Shown here piece by piece: positions 12,425 to 20,837 of a stretch of 30,917 bases of DNA (position 1 is its first letter; the number at the start of each line of letters is the position of its first letter). Under the pieces are notes generated by a model. It saw only the letters and a list, made by a program, of their open reading frames with translations, was not told where the DNA came from and did no database searches. Origin of the DNA: a virus. Made by a program: the position numbers and the translations under genes. The DNA lies in IMG/VR virus record IMGVR_UViG_3300030328_000829, positions 1 through 30,917 of that record. One strand, given 5' to 3'.

Positions 12425-12722
12425 CGTCCAAAGCACGTAACGCCAAGTCTTGAATAAGCCTGCCGAAATACTCTCTGTTACTAGGATGGTTAGCGAACCC
12501 TTCTTCAAGCCGCCAATCCTCTGAAGCTAAAGCTTCAACCTCTTCCTCTGTTAAAACAATCAGAATACCCAGCTCCCCATCAGACCAGCCTGCATGACTA
12601 CCGTCATGCGTGTCGAACAGGTGAGCGTTCTTAACCAGGTTTTCTGTTATAGATGTTTGTATGTCATCAGCGTGTTCCGCTAAGAATAGATCCCAATCGT
12701 TATCATTCTCAGCGGCAGCCAT
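12408..12722 (-). CDS. Hypothetical acidic protein, last late gene, 104 aa
   Basis: The product is very acidic (MAAAENDNDWDLFLAEHADD and onward) with a short hydrophobic strand (LGILIVL) in the middle and a helical end. No family is recognised. It starts on a TGATG junction with the holin gene and is therefore the last gene of the leftward late operon. Its position next to lysis genes could mean a lysis regulator, but no motif supports this. Confidence 0.7.
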   Translation of the reverse strand: MAAAENDNDWDLFLAEHADDIQTSITENLVKNAHLFDTHDGSHAGWSDGELGILIVLTEEEVEALASEDWRLEEGFANHPSNREYFGRLIQDLALRALDAKGPY

Positions 12723-12916
12723 CAGGCTGCACGCTTATCTAAAACCTCTTTAGCCCAAGCTTTCGCCATAGCTAACACAGAAGCACCAGCACCTATGAGT
12801 GCGGTCTTAGCAGTAGACATATCTCCTATTATAAATACTGAAAGAAAGGACTGCACGAACGTGGCCCCTGCTCTTTCTAGTCTGTCTCCCCAATTTCCTG
12901 AACTTACAGCGGACAT
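12722..12916 (-). CDS. Holin, r1t-like, 64 aa
   Basis: Small membrane protein that would form the lysis pore and time endolysin action. It resembles r1t-type holins: a short N-terminus WGDRLERAGATFVQSF, a first hydrophobic helix (TFVQSFLSVFIIGD), a short turn, and a second helix (AKTALIGAGASVLAMAKAWA) with a charged end. It starts on a TAATG junction with the upstream gene, with AAGGA before it, and lies about 500 bases downstream of the endolysin gene. The family call rests on pattern and context. Confidence 0.7.
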   Translation of the reverse strand: MSAVSSGNWGDRLERAGATFVQSFLSVFIIGDMSTAKTALIGAGASVLAMAKAWAKEVLDKRAA

Positions 12917-13053
12917 TATTTTTTTCCTTTTTTAGATCTGTTTGCTTTATCATAGGCTATCGCAGCAGCTTGATCACGAGGTTTACCCTCGTTGATTAGC
13001 ACGCCTATGTTGTGACTGATCACCTGTTGAGATGATCCTGATTTAAGAGGCAT
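12916..13053 (-). CDS. Conserved small phage protein (MPLKSGSSQ type), 45 aa
   Basis: [20 protein letters not shown], then [20 protein letters not shown] and a Lys tail. This is a family of 40-60 residue phage proteins with an SxxxIxxNIxxLIxxGxPxxQAxAIAY pattern, of unknown function. The start has no ribosome site of its own but shares bases with the stop of an 11-codon frame just upstream (TAATG), so it is probably translated by coupling. It ends on a TAATG junction with the holin gene. Confidence 0.8.
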   Translation of the reverse strand: MPLKSGSSQQVISHNIGVLINEGKPRDQAAAIAYDKANRSKKGKK

Positions 13054-13088
13054 TAGTAGCGTGGACGTTTAGGTCTTTTTCTAGCCAC
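13053..13088 (-). CDS. Possible 11-residue basic leader peptide
   Basis: GTG overlaps the TAG stop of the upstream gene (TAGTG), runs for [11 protein letters not shown], and its TAA overlaps the ATG of the next gene (TAATG). Six of eleven residues are Lys or Arg. Since the downstream gene lacks a ribosome site, this frame could carry ribosomes across the gap, or it may itself be a tiny DNA-binding peptide. It fits exactly between two genes with one-base overlaps, which is unlikely but not impossible by chance. Confidence 0.4.
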   Translation of the reverse strand: MARKRPKRPRY

Positions 13089-13246
13089 TAATCGTTCTCG
13101 TCGAACTTAGCTCGCATACCGTTAGCCATACGCAACATAGCGTCACCAGATAACGTACCAAGATTAGCAGTGGGTCGAGTAACACTCGACACGACAACAC
13201 TCTCAGCTTTCAAACTAGGAGTAGTACCATCTAATTTGTGAGGCAT
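13088..13246 (-). CDS. Hypothetical small late protein, 52 aa
   Basis: Starts at 13246 with AGTAGGT shortly upstream. The product (MPHKLDGTTPSLKAESVVVS, then a Thr/Ala/Gly middle and LSGDAMLRMANGMRAKFDEND) has a probable helix at its C-terminus. No family is recognised. It lies in the run of tiny genes between endolysin and holin, which could be minor virion or lysis-accessory proteins. Confidence 0.6.
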   Translation of the reverse strand: MPHKLDGTTPSLKAESVVVSSVTRPTANLGTLSGDAMLRMANGMRAKFDEND

Positions 13247-13252
13247 CTTAAC

Positions 13253-13438
13253 CTACTTTCCGAAAGGGCGACCGCCCTGAGCGGCGTTCCCTAAATTAGT
13301 TTTACGAAGATACGCAGCAGCTTTCTTAGCTTTCTGAGACATATCCCACATGTTAAAAGAAGACGTACTGTTGTACGGCTGCTTGTCTTGTGAACCAAAC
13401 GTTTCTTCAAACGTTCCGTAACCTTTACCTTTGGGCAT
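13253..13438 (-). CDS. Hypothetical small basic late protein, 61 aa
   Basis: Has a clear ribosome site (AGGAGGT) before the ATG at 13438. The product is rich in Lys, Gly, Ser and Gln, with an aromatic stretch SSFNMWDMSQKAKKAAAYLRK that could form an amphipathic helix, and a flexible Gly-rich end. No family is recognised. It follows the endolysin gene after a 12-base gap. Confidence 0.7.
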   Translation of the reverse strand: MPKGKGYGTFEETFGSQDKQPYNSTSSFNMWDMSQKAKKAAAYLRKTNLGNAAQGGRPFGK

Positions 13439-13450
13439 CGAAATGACCTC

Positions 13451-14230
13451 CTACCTAAATAGCAGAGCGTCCCATGTACGCTCATCAACCCGACCATTGG
13501 GTTTAAGAAACCCTTGATTTAACTGGAACTTTTGCACAGCTTTCTTAGTTTTGAAACCAAAAATGCCATCAATAGGACCAGGATCAATGTCTCTTTTCTT
13601 CAAAGCATCCTGTATGGCGAGAACATTCTTGCCACGAGAACCACGCTTCAAAGGTTTCTTAGCTAATCCTTTACCCACGTTGCGTAGATAACGGATAAGT
13701 TCCTCCCAATCGACAGGTTTGGTGTCATCTTGAGTGACACCACCAGCAGCAGCTACTTCTTTAGCGCCTGCCATAACCCAGTCGTACAACCAATCACCAG
13801 GGCAACTGGTGTTAGCTAAATCTCTGTGACCTTTAATCCACAAACTGTTCCCATATTTGTGTTGCAAATATTCGATAACTTCTTTAACACCCTGTTGGGC
13901 TTCCAAAGTTAACGGTTCAAAACCGTAACCGATGTACGAAATTGATTCAGTTTTAAAGTTCCAATCTTTAGTGGCACCACCCACAGAACTTTGCGCTCTG
14001 CCCTCATAGATAGTTCCATCCACATCCACAAGCCAGTTGTAAGCAATAGAAGACCAGCCTCTAGTGTTCATGTGGTGTCTCTCAAAGGCACGAACAGCGT
14101 CTTTACCTGTGGGTCCCCCTTCAACACCGCTGTGATGTATCACTATTCCTTCTATCCTTGATGGTGTTATCCATGTCCAAGGTTTTTTAGGAGCTGTAGC
14201 TCCCCATTCTTCTCGTGTAACAAACTTCAT
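13451..14230 (-). CDS. Endolysin: PGRP/Amidase_2 plus peptidoglycan-binding domain, 259 aa
   Basis: N-acetylmuramoyl-L-alanine amidase that would cut cell-wall peptides at lysis. The N-terminal domain (1-160) starts KFVTREEWGA and has the zinc ligands H32 (IVIHHS), H135 (KGHRD) and C143 (TSCPGDW), with Y64 in AYNWLV as the usual catalytic Tyr. After a linker, residues about 195-256 (LKRGSRGKNVLAIQDALKKR, then DGIFGFKTKKAVQKFQ) form a PG_binding_1 domain. The start at 14230 forms an ATGA overlap with the upstream stop and has GGAAAG before it, so it is preferred to 14254. No signal peptide is visible; export would rely on the holin. Confidence 0.93.
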   Translation of the reverse strand: MKFVTREEWGATAPKKPWTWITPSRIEGIVIHHSGVEGGPTGKDAVRAFERHHMNTRGWSSIAYNWLVDVDGTIYEGRAQSSVGGATKDWNFKTESISYIGYGFEPLTLEAQQGVKEVIEYLQHKYGNSLWIKGHRDLANTSCPGDWLYDWVMAGAKEVAAAGGVTQDDTKPVDWEELIRYLRNVGKGLAKKPLKRGSRGKNVLAIQDALKKRDIDPGPIDGIFGFKTKKAVQKFQLNQGFLKPNGRVDERTWDALLFR

Positions 14231-17200
14231 CTGATTCTTTCCAAAGATCGCCATTCGGCTTTATTCAAATCACGATCCTTGACTCTTCGATAACGTGCAC
14301 CTGCAACATCTCTTACTACAGTAGCCCCTCCCCTGTAACCGATGGGTAATATCCAAGACAACCACGAAGAAAGAACTTTATCTTTATAACGTTCTTCTCT
14401 AGGAAGCATTCTTCTCACTTGAGCGATGTAAGGAATAAAGCTTTGCAACGAATAAACTGTGCTTTCTCTAATCCCATATTTCCCTCTCGTGTTTTTAGCC
14501 ACAAGATTTCCAGGCATTTTATCCAAGAAAGGCATCAACCCTGGCATGTCAAAAAAGATTGCGGGAGGTTTAATATACTCATCACTAATAGGAATGTTTC
14601 TAAACATAGATGTACCTGTCAGCATCTCAATAGGTGTTTTAACTTGAGGTGCTAAACTTTCAGCGATTCTCGTCAACCCACCAAACGGCCTGTCTCTCGA
14701 TGGCATGTCAGTGAACTCTATAAGATCCATGAAAGGAAGATCAGGGAAAGCAAACGAACGAGCACCCTGATTAGGGTTACCCATCAACCCGCTGAGGTCA
14801 ATACCCCAACGTTTGCCATACCATGCAGGAACCGTTCTGTCTTTTTCCACTCCCAGTTCAATGTTTTGTTTAACTTGAAGGTAACGGTAGAAAGAACGAG
14901 GTTGACGTAACATTTCTGTAGCCATCAAAGGCACAGAGTTACGTGTCCAAGTGTAAAACGGTAATGCTCTCGCAGCGAACTTTCGTTCCCAATCAGTCAT
15001 AGCATCTTTAGAGTAATTAAAATGGTATTTGTTGACTCTCATTATTGCTTCAACAGGACTCATACCTGTTCTCAAAGAATCAAAAGCTAAAGAACCACGC
15101 AAAATTTCTTCCATTTCCATGTTCCCATTACGAATAGCAGTGTTCCACACGTTGTCACGACGTAAAGGATTCCATCTCATAGGGCGACCATACCTGTCAA
15201 ATGTAGTAGCACCAGACATGCGGAAAGACTGAGCAACCTCAGCCGCCGCTTGACCTGCACCAACAGCACCCGATTCGTAAACCCTAGAAATATCCCTGAA
15301 CTGTTTCTTGCCTTGAAGGTTAAGTTTCTTAGCCCCCAGCTCGGCGGCACGTTGCTTCAAATAGCCAGGTTTTGTCCGAAGAAAATCTGTAGCACCTCTT
15401 CCCAAATCTTCAGCTAAACCTGCTTCTCTTAACGCATCTTCCCAACCTGCGTTAATAGCTTGACCTCGAAGTTTGATGAACCTCACAGCATTAGACATGT
15501 CCATTCCTGCTATCAGATTGTTAAACAAACCACCCAACCCGTTACGTTGAATGAAAGCAGGTCGTGCCACAGCCTGAGCTTTGAAATACCCTGTCATCGA
15601 ATCCCAAACTCTAAGAAAATTTCCTACTTCTTTTTCACCAGCGTTAACCGTCTTAGACATCATCTCTATGAGCTGTTCATTTATTTCTGTGCCACCCATA
15701 GCAGCCATCATCCGACTGTTATCTGCGTACACGGGACCGAAAGGAAGCATCCCATCTTGGAACCCTGCTATCAACCCTTTAATAGGACTGTTAGGTCCTT
15801 CAGCTTTCAACAAATCAGCGAACATGTTTTCTGCATCTTGGAACTGTTTGATGTCATCAATCATTACTTCATCCAAAGGATTCAATAATTGTTGCTTATT
15901 AACAGGACCTTTCCATTTTTTAGCAGACTCCGAAGCTATAACTTTCGCCCCAGTTTTTTCAACCGCTTCATCAAATGTTAAAAACTTTGCTTCAGCAGTA
16001 GCACGAGCCGCTTCCAAATCTAACGCTTCAGCCTGCCATTGAAAAAGAGTACCTTGCTTAGTGTAAGGACGGGGCATGCCCATAGCCGTGTCACCTGTTG
16101 TACGAGCAGCATTAACACGAGCCGTGTTAGCGGCTTTCATCGCTTGAGCAGCCTTACGAGTCAAATCGTTAGACTGCTTATACAAATCAGCTAACGCTGC
16201 ATGTTTAGTTATACGTTCAGCTTCAGCTTCAATAATGTTCTTGTACAAAGGACTGCCAGTAATCAAAGGCTCAGTGCCTAATTTTTGGTTGAGTTGTGCA
16301 TTTCTCACATCAAGATCAATGTTTCTGCTCAACCACACTTGTGTTTCTTTAGCCCACTTGCGGTTAAAAATATCTTCAGGAGTTAAAGGTCTTCGCCAAC
16401 CAGAATTGAAAGTAATAGCAGCTTCCAACTCGTCAGCTAACCTACCTACCTCTTCGACTTGTTCCACATAGTGACGAATGTACTTGGGTCCAGCATTTTT
16501 ACGAGCAAACCCGCTGAAACTCTTACCGCCCAAAGCGGTAATAAGAGCTTCTAAATCTTGCACATTCTTATCTAAACCACCCAAACGAACAGCCTTATTT
16601 TTAACAACCTGCAACAACTCTTGAGCTATCTGCACCTGTTCTAAAATATTTTTGTAAGCTTGACGAACCTGAACTGCTTTTCTTGCACCAGCTTTAGTAA
16701 GATCCTCTGCACCTAACACAGTTTTACCAGACACAATGTCAGCTTCAGCACGAATACTTGAACCTATACTGTCCAACAAACGGCTTAACCGAGCCACCGA
16801 TTCGACACCAAAACTCATAGCCAACAGATCCTCAAGATCTGTTGTCGCTTGACCAGCAGTACGAGTAGTGCCTGTAGCAGCTACCTCTAAAGCAACATCC
16901 ATTTCATCATCCATGTTCATTAAAGACCGTTGCATTTGAGCTATCTTTGCATCAAGCTCATTGATGTCATCAGCAGTTTGTCTAATAGAACCCTCCCCAA
17001 GATCATCAGCCTGCTGTTGCAATTTCTTTGCCGTCACATCATGTTTACCTGCGTCATCTAAAAAGTTTCTAGCACGAGCTGCGGCAGCTTCTGCATACTC
17101 TGTTTTCTTTGCAGCTTGCTTTCCCATTTTTGTCTGAGATTTACGCGCCGCTTTAGTGTTCCTGAACATGTCATCCAACAACTCGTTAACAGCACCTACC

Positions 17201-19323
17201 TTATTTTTGTCAAGTAAAATACCTTTAGCAGCTAAATGATTTGTCATAGTCATGTAAATCATTTCACGACCCATAGCCTGCTTGTAACCATCAATTAGTT
17301 TCGCCAAATCAGTATCAAAGAAAGTATTCTCTCTAGCCCAAACAGGGTCAACATCAGCTATAAAATTCTCTATCTGCTTACGTACTGAAGGAGCGTGAGT
17401 GTAAGTCCTTGGTCCCGCTGGACCAGCAGTGCCAGGTTCCAAAATTTCAAACCCTTGACGCACTTTCTTTTCACCCCAAGTGAAATCCATACCAGGTTCA
17501 AACACACGTTCATTCACTGCGTAAGCAGTGTCTCTCTTAGCGGCATTAGTAACATGAACCCCAGTGTCGTCTGCCGTGTCAGCTATCCTTTCACCCACAC
17601 GAGCAGCATTAGCGACATCCCTGTCCTTATACCATCTTTGCCGTTTCGCAGCTTTATGCGCTTCAGGGGTCATACGCCTAGTCACATAACGTTCACCAGC
17701 CGCTTGCCCTTCACGCACAGAACTCTTAGCCAACTGTTCCCAAGATGCACCCATCTCCTCGAAAAGAATCAACTGGGCATGCAACTCTTGAATCTGATCT
17801 AAAGTCTTACCGTTAGCCTCAACAAAGTTAATAAACTCAGACAAATTAGGGTTTTGAGTACCATCAGCCATAAGCCAAGGTTCCTCCATAGCGTCCTGTA
17901 AAATTCTTGCACTGTTAGCACGAGCGCTCATAGCTCCTGTAGGGGTTTGACCTAAAGCCTCACCAACAGCACCAGGTTTAGTAGCAGAAATATCGAAACC
18001 AGCTTCATGTATAAGATTAAAAAATTTTGTTTGCTTCCGATCAACGTCACCTAACCATTTACCCCTGTTGGCGTACCCTTTAGCGCTACCTTCCTCAACC
18101 GAACGTGCAGCAAAATATTTTAAAGGATCCCCAGATTGTAACCATTCAGTTAAAACTTTTTTATCAGTGAAACGTTTAGAAAAATGTTGACCTATTTTTG
18201 TGCCAACCGCCCAATTAAAACCACGACCAGGAGCTGACGCTACAACTTGAATAATTCTATTGTCGCCCTCTTTCATGAACGGCAAACCATAAGAAGGTTT
18301 GCCATTATTCCAAAACAGATTCACACGAGAAGTCTGTGCACGAGAAACAACATCCAACAAATCATCAGCCGTGGATTCAAGAGCCTCACGAGCGAACCCA
18401 GTTACAGGCGTTCCTCCTAAAGCAACCTGAACAGTGTCTACTCCTAAGTCTTCACCCAGCTCACGGGCAGTTGTTTCTAACAATTCACGAGCATCATTGC
18501 GACCCAACCTCACGGCTTTATTAAAATCGTTGATAAGTCTTTTTTGAGCCGCAGGGCTAGTAACCATTTCACCAGCGGTTCGTGCAAATACAGGTGCCCA
18601 TTCCTTCATGCGTCTACTGGATATAAGACCACCAGTGACAGCATCCATGACTTTATCCATGCCCATAGCACGACCCATCACACCAGTTCCAGGAAGATTA
18701 AAACTTAAACCAACGTCGTACCCGATGTCACGTAAAGCCTTACCGCCAGCCGCTAGTTTAGAACCGCTTTTAGTTATACGAGTGGCGGCTTGTTTATGAC
18801 CAGCTTTCATCAACTGGTCAGCAACTTCTTTAGCACCTATTTTAGCTAACGCACTTGAACCCATAGTCATGTACGTCATCGGGTCGAAAGCAACATCGCC
18901 TATCAGACCGACAACACGGTTACCCCATTTACCTAAATCGGCACCTTCATCGGCCCACAAATCACCGAAACCGTAACGTCTACCTACTTGTTCTTTCCAA
19001 TCAGAACCAGAAAAACCTTCTCCTTGTAAAAAGTCAACCCCTTCTTTCAGGGTGGACATTATTCCAGCATGTGCTGTTCCATAAGCGCTTAAAGCAGCAC
19101 CTATAGGACCTTCAGTTATTGGAGTTAATGCGTGTTGCCACCAAGATTTTTCAGGCTCACCAGCTATATCAGCGTAATCGACACCTGCACTTCGGTTGCC
19201 ACTAAATCTAGGGTTTTGTGCTAGTAAAGAAAGAAAATCATTTGATGGTCTTTGACCAGAAAATGATTGACCAACCGAGTTAGCCATCTTAGTACGAGGA
19301 TCGAAAGGGTTGTTAGCAACCAC
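14227..19323 (-). CDS. Very large internal virion (ejection) protein, 1698 aa
   Basis: The longest gene here. Size and position after the tail genes match the large internal/ejection proteins of podoviruses (T7 gp16-like role), which leave the head with the DNA. Residues about 150-330 are helical and Ala/Gly rich. About 690-1100 is a long charged coiled-coil-like stretch (KKTEYAEAAAARARNFLDD and onward). The C-terminal part has WERKFAARALPFYTWTRN and LRQPRSFYRYLQVKQ, a conserved-looking block followed by Pro-rich segments. No transglycosylase or protease motif was seen. It begins with GTG on a TAGTG overlap with the preceding gene. Homology to a named family could not be confirmed. Confidence 0.7.
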   Translation of the reverse strand: MVANNPFDPRTKMANSVGQSFSGQRPSNDFLSLLAQNPRFSGNRSAGVDYADIAGEPEKSWWQHALTPITEGPIGAALSAYGTAHAGIMSTLKEGVDFLQGEGFSGSDWKEQVGRRYGFGDLWADEGADLGKWGNRVVGLIGDVAFDPMTYMTMGSSALAKIGAKEVADQLMKAGHKQAATRITKSGSKLAAGGKALRDIGYDVGLSFNLPGTGVMGRAMGMDKVMDAVTGGLISSRRMKEWAPVFARTAGEMVTSPAAQKRLINDFNKAVRLGRNDARELLETTARELGEDLGVDTVQVALGGTPVTGFAREALESTADDLLDVVSRAQTSRVNLFWNNGKPSYGLPFMKEGDNRIIQVVASAPGRGFNWAVGTKIGQHFSKRFTDKKVLTEWLQSGDPLKYFAARSVEEGSAKGYANRGKWLGDVDRKQTKFFNLIHEAGFDISATKPGAVGEALGQTPTGAMSARANSARILQDAMEEPWLMADGTQNPNLSEFINFVEANGKTLDQIQELHAQLILFEEMGASWEQLAKSSVREGQAAGERYVTRRMTPEAHKAAKRQRWYKDRDVANAARVGERIADTADDTGVHVTNAAKRDTAYAVNERVFEPGMDFTWGEKKVRQGFEILEPGTAGPAGPRTYTHAPSVRKQIENFIADVDPVWARENTFFDTDLAKLIDGYKQAMGREMIYMTMTNHLAAKGILLDKNKVGAVNELLDDMFRNTKAARKSQTKMGKQAAKKTEYAEAAAARARNFLDDAGKHDVTAKKLQQQADDLGEGSIRQTADDINELDAKIAQMQRSLMNMDDEMDVALEVAATGTTRTAGQATTDLEDLLAMSFGVESVARLSRLLDSIGSSIRAEADIVSGKTVLGAEDLTKAGARKAVQVRQAYKNILEQVQIAQELLQVVKNKAVRLGGLDKNVQDLEALITALGGKSFSGFARKNAGPKYIRHYVEQVEEVGRLADELEAAITFNSGWRRPLTPEDIFNRKWAKETQVWLSRNIDLDVRNAQLNQKLGTEPLITGSPLYKNIIEAEAERITKHAALADLYKQSNDLTRKAAQAMKAANTARVNAARTTGDTAMGMPRPYTKQGTLFQWQAEALDLEAARATAEAKFLTFDEAVEKTGAKVIASESAKKWKGPVNKQQLLNPLDEVMIDDIKQFQDAENMFADLLKAEGPNSPIKGLIAGFQDGMLPFGPVYADNSRMMAAMGGTEINEQLIEMMSKTVNAGEKEVGNFLRVWDSMTGYFKAQAVARPAFIQRNGLGGLFNNLIAGMDMSNAVRFIKLRGQAINAGWEDALREAGLAEDLGRGATDFLRTKPGYLKQRAAELGAKKLNLQGKKQFRDISRVYESGAVGAGQAAAEVAQSFRMSGATTFDRYGRPMRWNPLRRDNVWNTAIRNGNMEMEEILRGSLAFDSLRTGMSPVEAIMRVNKYHFNYSKDAMTDWERKFAARALPFYTWTRNSVPLMATEMLRQPRSFYRYLQVKQNIELGVEKDRTVPAWYGKRWGIDLSGLMGNPNQGARSFAFPDLPFMDLIEFTDMPSRDRPFGGLTRIAESLAPQVKTPIEMLTGTSMFRNIPISDEYIKPPAIFFDMPGLMPFLDKMPGNLVAKNTRGKYGIRESTVYSLQSFIPYIAQVRRMLPREERYKDKVLSSWLSWILPIGYRGGATVVRDVAGARYRRVKDRDLNKAEWRSLERIR

Positions 19324-20837
19324 TACCCTAACCAGTCATCCTGAACCGTCCCTGTCATCTGACCAAGTTGTGTACCAACTTCTTCAGGACTCAAATTTCC
19401 TTGGTCAGCAGCATAATTCTGAAATTCAGACCAAGTATTAGGAGCCTCCAAAGGATACCCTCCTACAGTCATCATCAAAGGATCATCAGAAGATTCAATA
19501 GCAGTTAAAGCAACTTCAACCATAGCTTTCAATGTGTCATCTGGGAGAGCCATAACCTGCTCAGGAGCCATACCTTCTAAAGCCCAACCAGTTTGAGGAC
19601 CAGTTAACCAAGCCATAGCTCTATCCCAACTGTCCTCATATTCTTGCTCCGCACCTGCTCTGTTCACATCTTGGTTGTAAGTCAATTCCCCTATGCTCAT
19701 AGCCAGTTCACGGTTCTGAGCAGCAGCTTTTTGTTCAGCGTTCATTCTTTGTTGAATGTTTTCACGTTGAGCATCGTATTGGAAATCGGCTATGTTTTCT
19801 TTCATAGCCAACATTTGATTAGCGACATCACGTTTAGCTTGCTGTGATAAATTAAGAGCGTCCATTTTACGATCCAAATCCATACCAGCGTACATACGGT
19901 TCAAACGATCAGAATATTGTTGTTGTCTATTTCCTTGAGCTTCTAAAATGTCACTTGTTTTAGTCGATGAAATTAAGAAAGTCGCAGCGGCTTCACCTAA
20001 ATCGTACTTTTCAATAGCCTGATCTATACGATCATTGCGTGTTTCGGTACTGCCAGCTATTCGCTCATCTTGACGTTCACGTATTATGTCATATTCGTTC
20101 CAAAAATCTTCTGTTAACATGCCAAGATTTTCCATCAACGCAGCCGAATCAGCTTCAATGTTAGCCAACGCAGAAGATTCCCAATCTTCCGCTGCGGAAG
20201 TACGACGGTTAGCTTCACCCATAGCTAAATCTAACAACTCGTTAATTCCTGTAGTGTCAGGTGAAGCTGTCATACCTTCCAACAGACTCATATACTTGTT
20301 GAAAGGCTCATCAAAATCAGAAAACTTTTCATCAAAAGAAGGCACCGTGTATACAGGAGCTTCCCAAGTGGGATTCATAGTTCCTTGCAACTCGTTTAAA
20401 ACCTCGATTGCAGCATCACCTTCTAAACCTTTAGCCTCATCCCATAAAACCTGTTCTTCATCCGTGAAAGGAATCCAAGCGCCCGTAGCAGGATCATAAT
20501 GCATGTCTTGAGCCATCTGATCACGCCACTCATCACTCGCTACTTTTTCATCTGGGGGAGATAACAATGCGTTTGCCCAAGTTGATGGGTTAAACATTTT
20601 CATTGTTTTGGCAGCATTACCTAAAAGATCTGAACCAAATCCTAAAAGTTGTCCACCCATAGTGTCGGGTGCTGGCTGATAATCAAACAACCAGTCTGCT
20701 GCCGCATCAATCGGACGGTACTTTTGAGGAATAACTGACCGACTTTGAACATCATGTGTGGAAGCAGAATCCTCAGGGTTTATAACCTCAACAGGACGTT
20801 GCTCCCAATCATTACGCATCTCATCATAAACACTCAT
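19323..20837 (-). CDS. Probable internal virion protein, helical, 504 aa
   Basis: The start at 20837 (MSVYDEMRNDWEQRP) forms a TGATG junction with the previous gene and is preferred over the longer frame from 20867. The N-terminal 170 residues are Pro/Asp rich and probably extended. Residues about 190-400 are strongly helical with Asn, Gln, Arg and Glu repeats (ENIADFQYDAQRENIQQRMNAEQKAAAQNRE), as in podovirus internal core proteins. The C-terminus ends with a QGNLSPEEVGTQLGQMTG motif. It lies between the repeat proteins and the 1698-residue protein, so an ejection-apparatus role is inferred. Confidence 0.65.
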   Translation of the reverse strand: MSVYDEMRNDWEQRPVEVINPEDSASTHDVQSRSVIPQKYRPIDAAADWLFDYQPAPDTMGGQLLGFGSDLLGNAAKTMKMFNPSTWANALLSPPDEKVASDEWRDQMAQDMHYDPATGAWIPFTDEEQVLWDEAKGLEGDAAIEVLNELQGTMNPTWEAPVYTVPSFDEKFSDFDEPFNKYMSLLEGMTASPDTTGINELLDLAMGEANRRTSAAEDWESSALANIEADSAALMENLGMLTEDFWNEYDIIRERQDERIAGSTETRNDRIDQAIEKYDLGEAAATFLISSTKTSDILEAQGNRQQQYSDRLNRMYAGMDLDRKMDALNLSQQAKRDVANQMLAMKENIADFQYDAQRENIQQRMNAEQKAAAQNRELAMSIGELTYNQDVNRAGAEQEYEDSWDRAMAWLTGPQTGWALEGMAPEQVMALPDDTLKAMVEVALTAIESSDDPLMMTVGGYPLEAPNTWSEFQNYAADQGNLSPEEVGTQLGQMTGTVQDDWLG

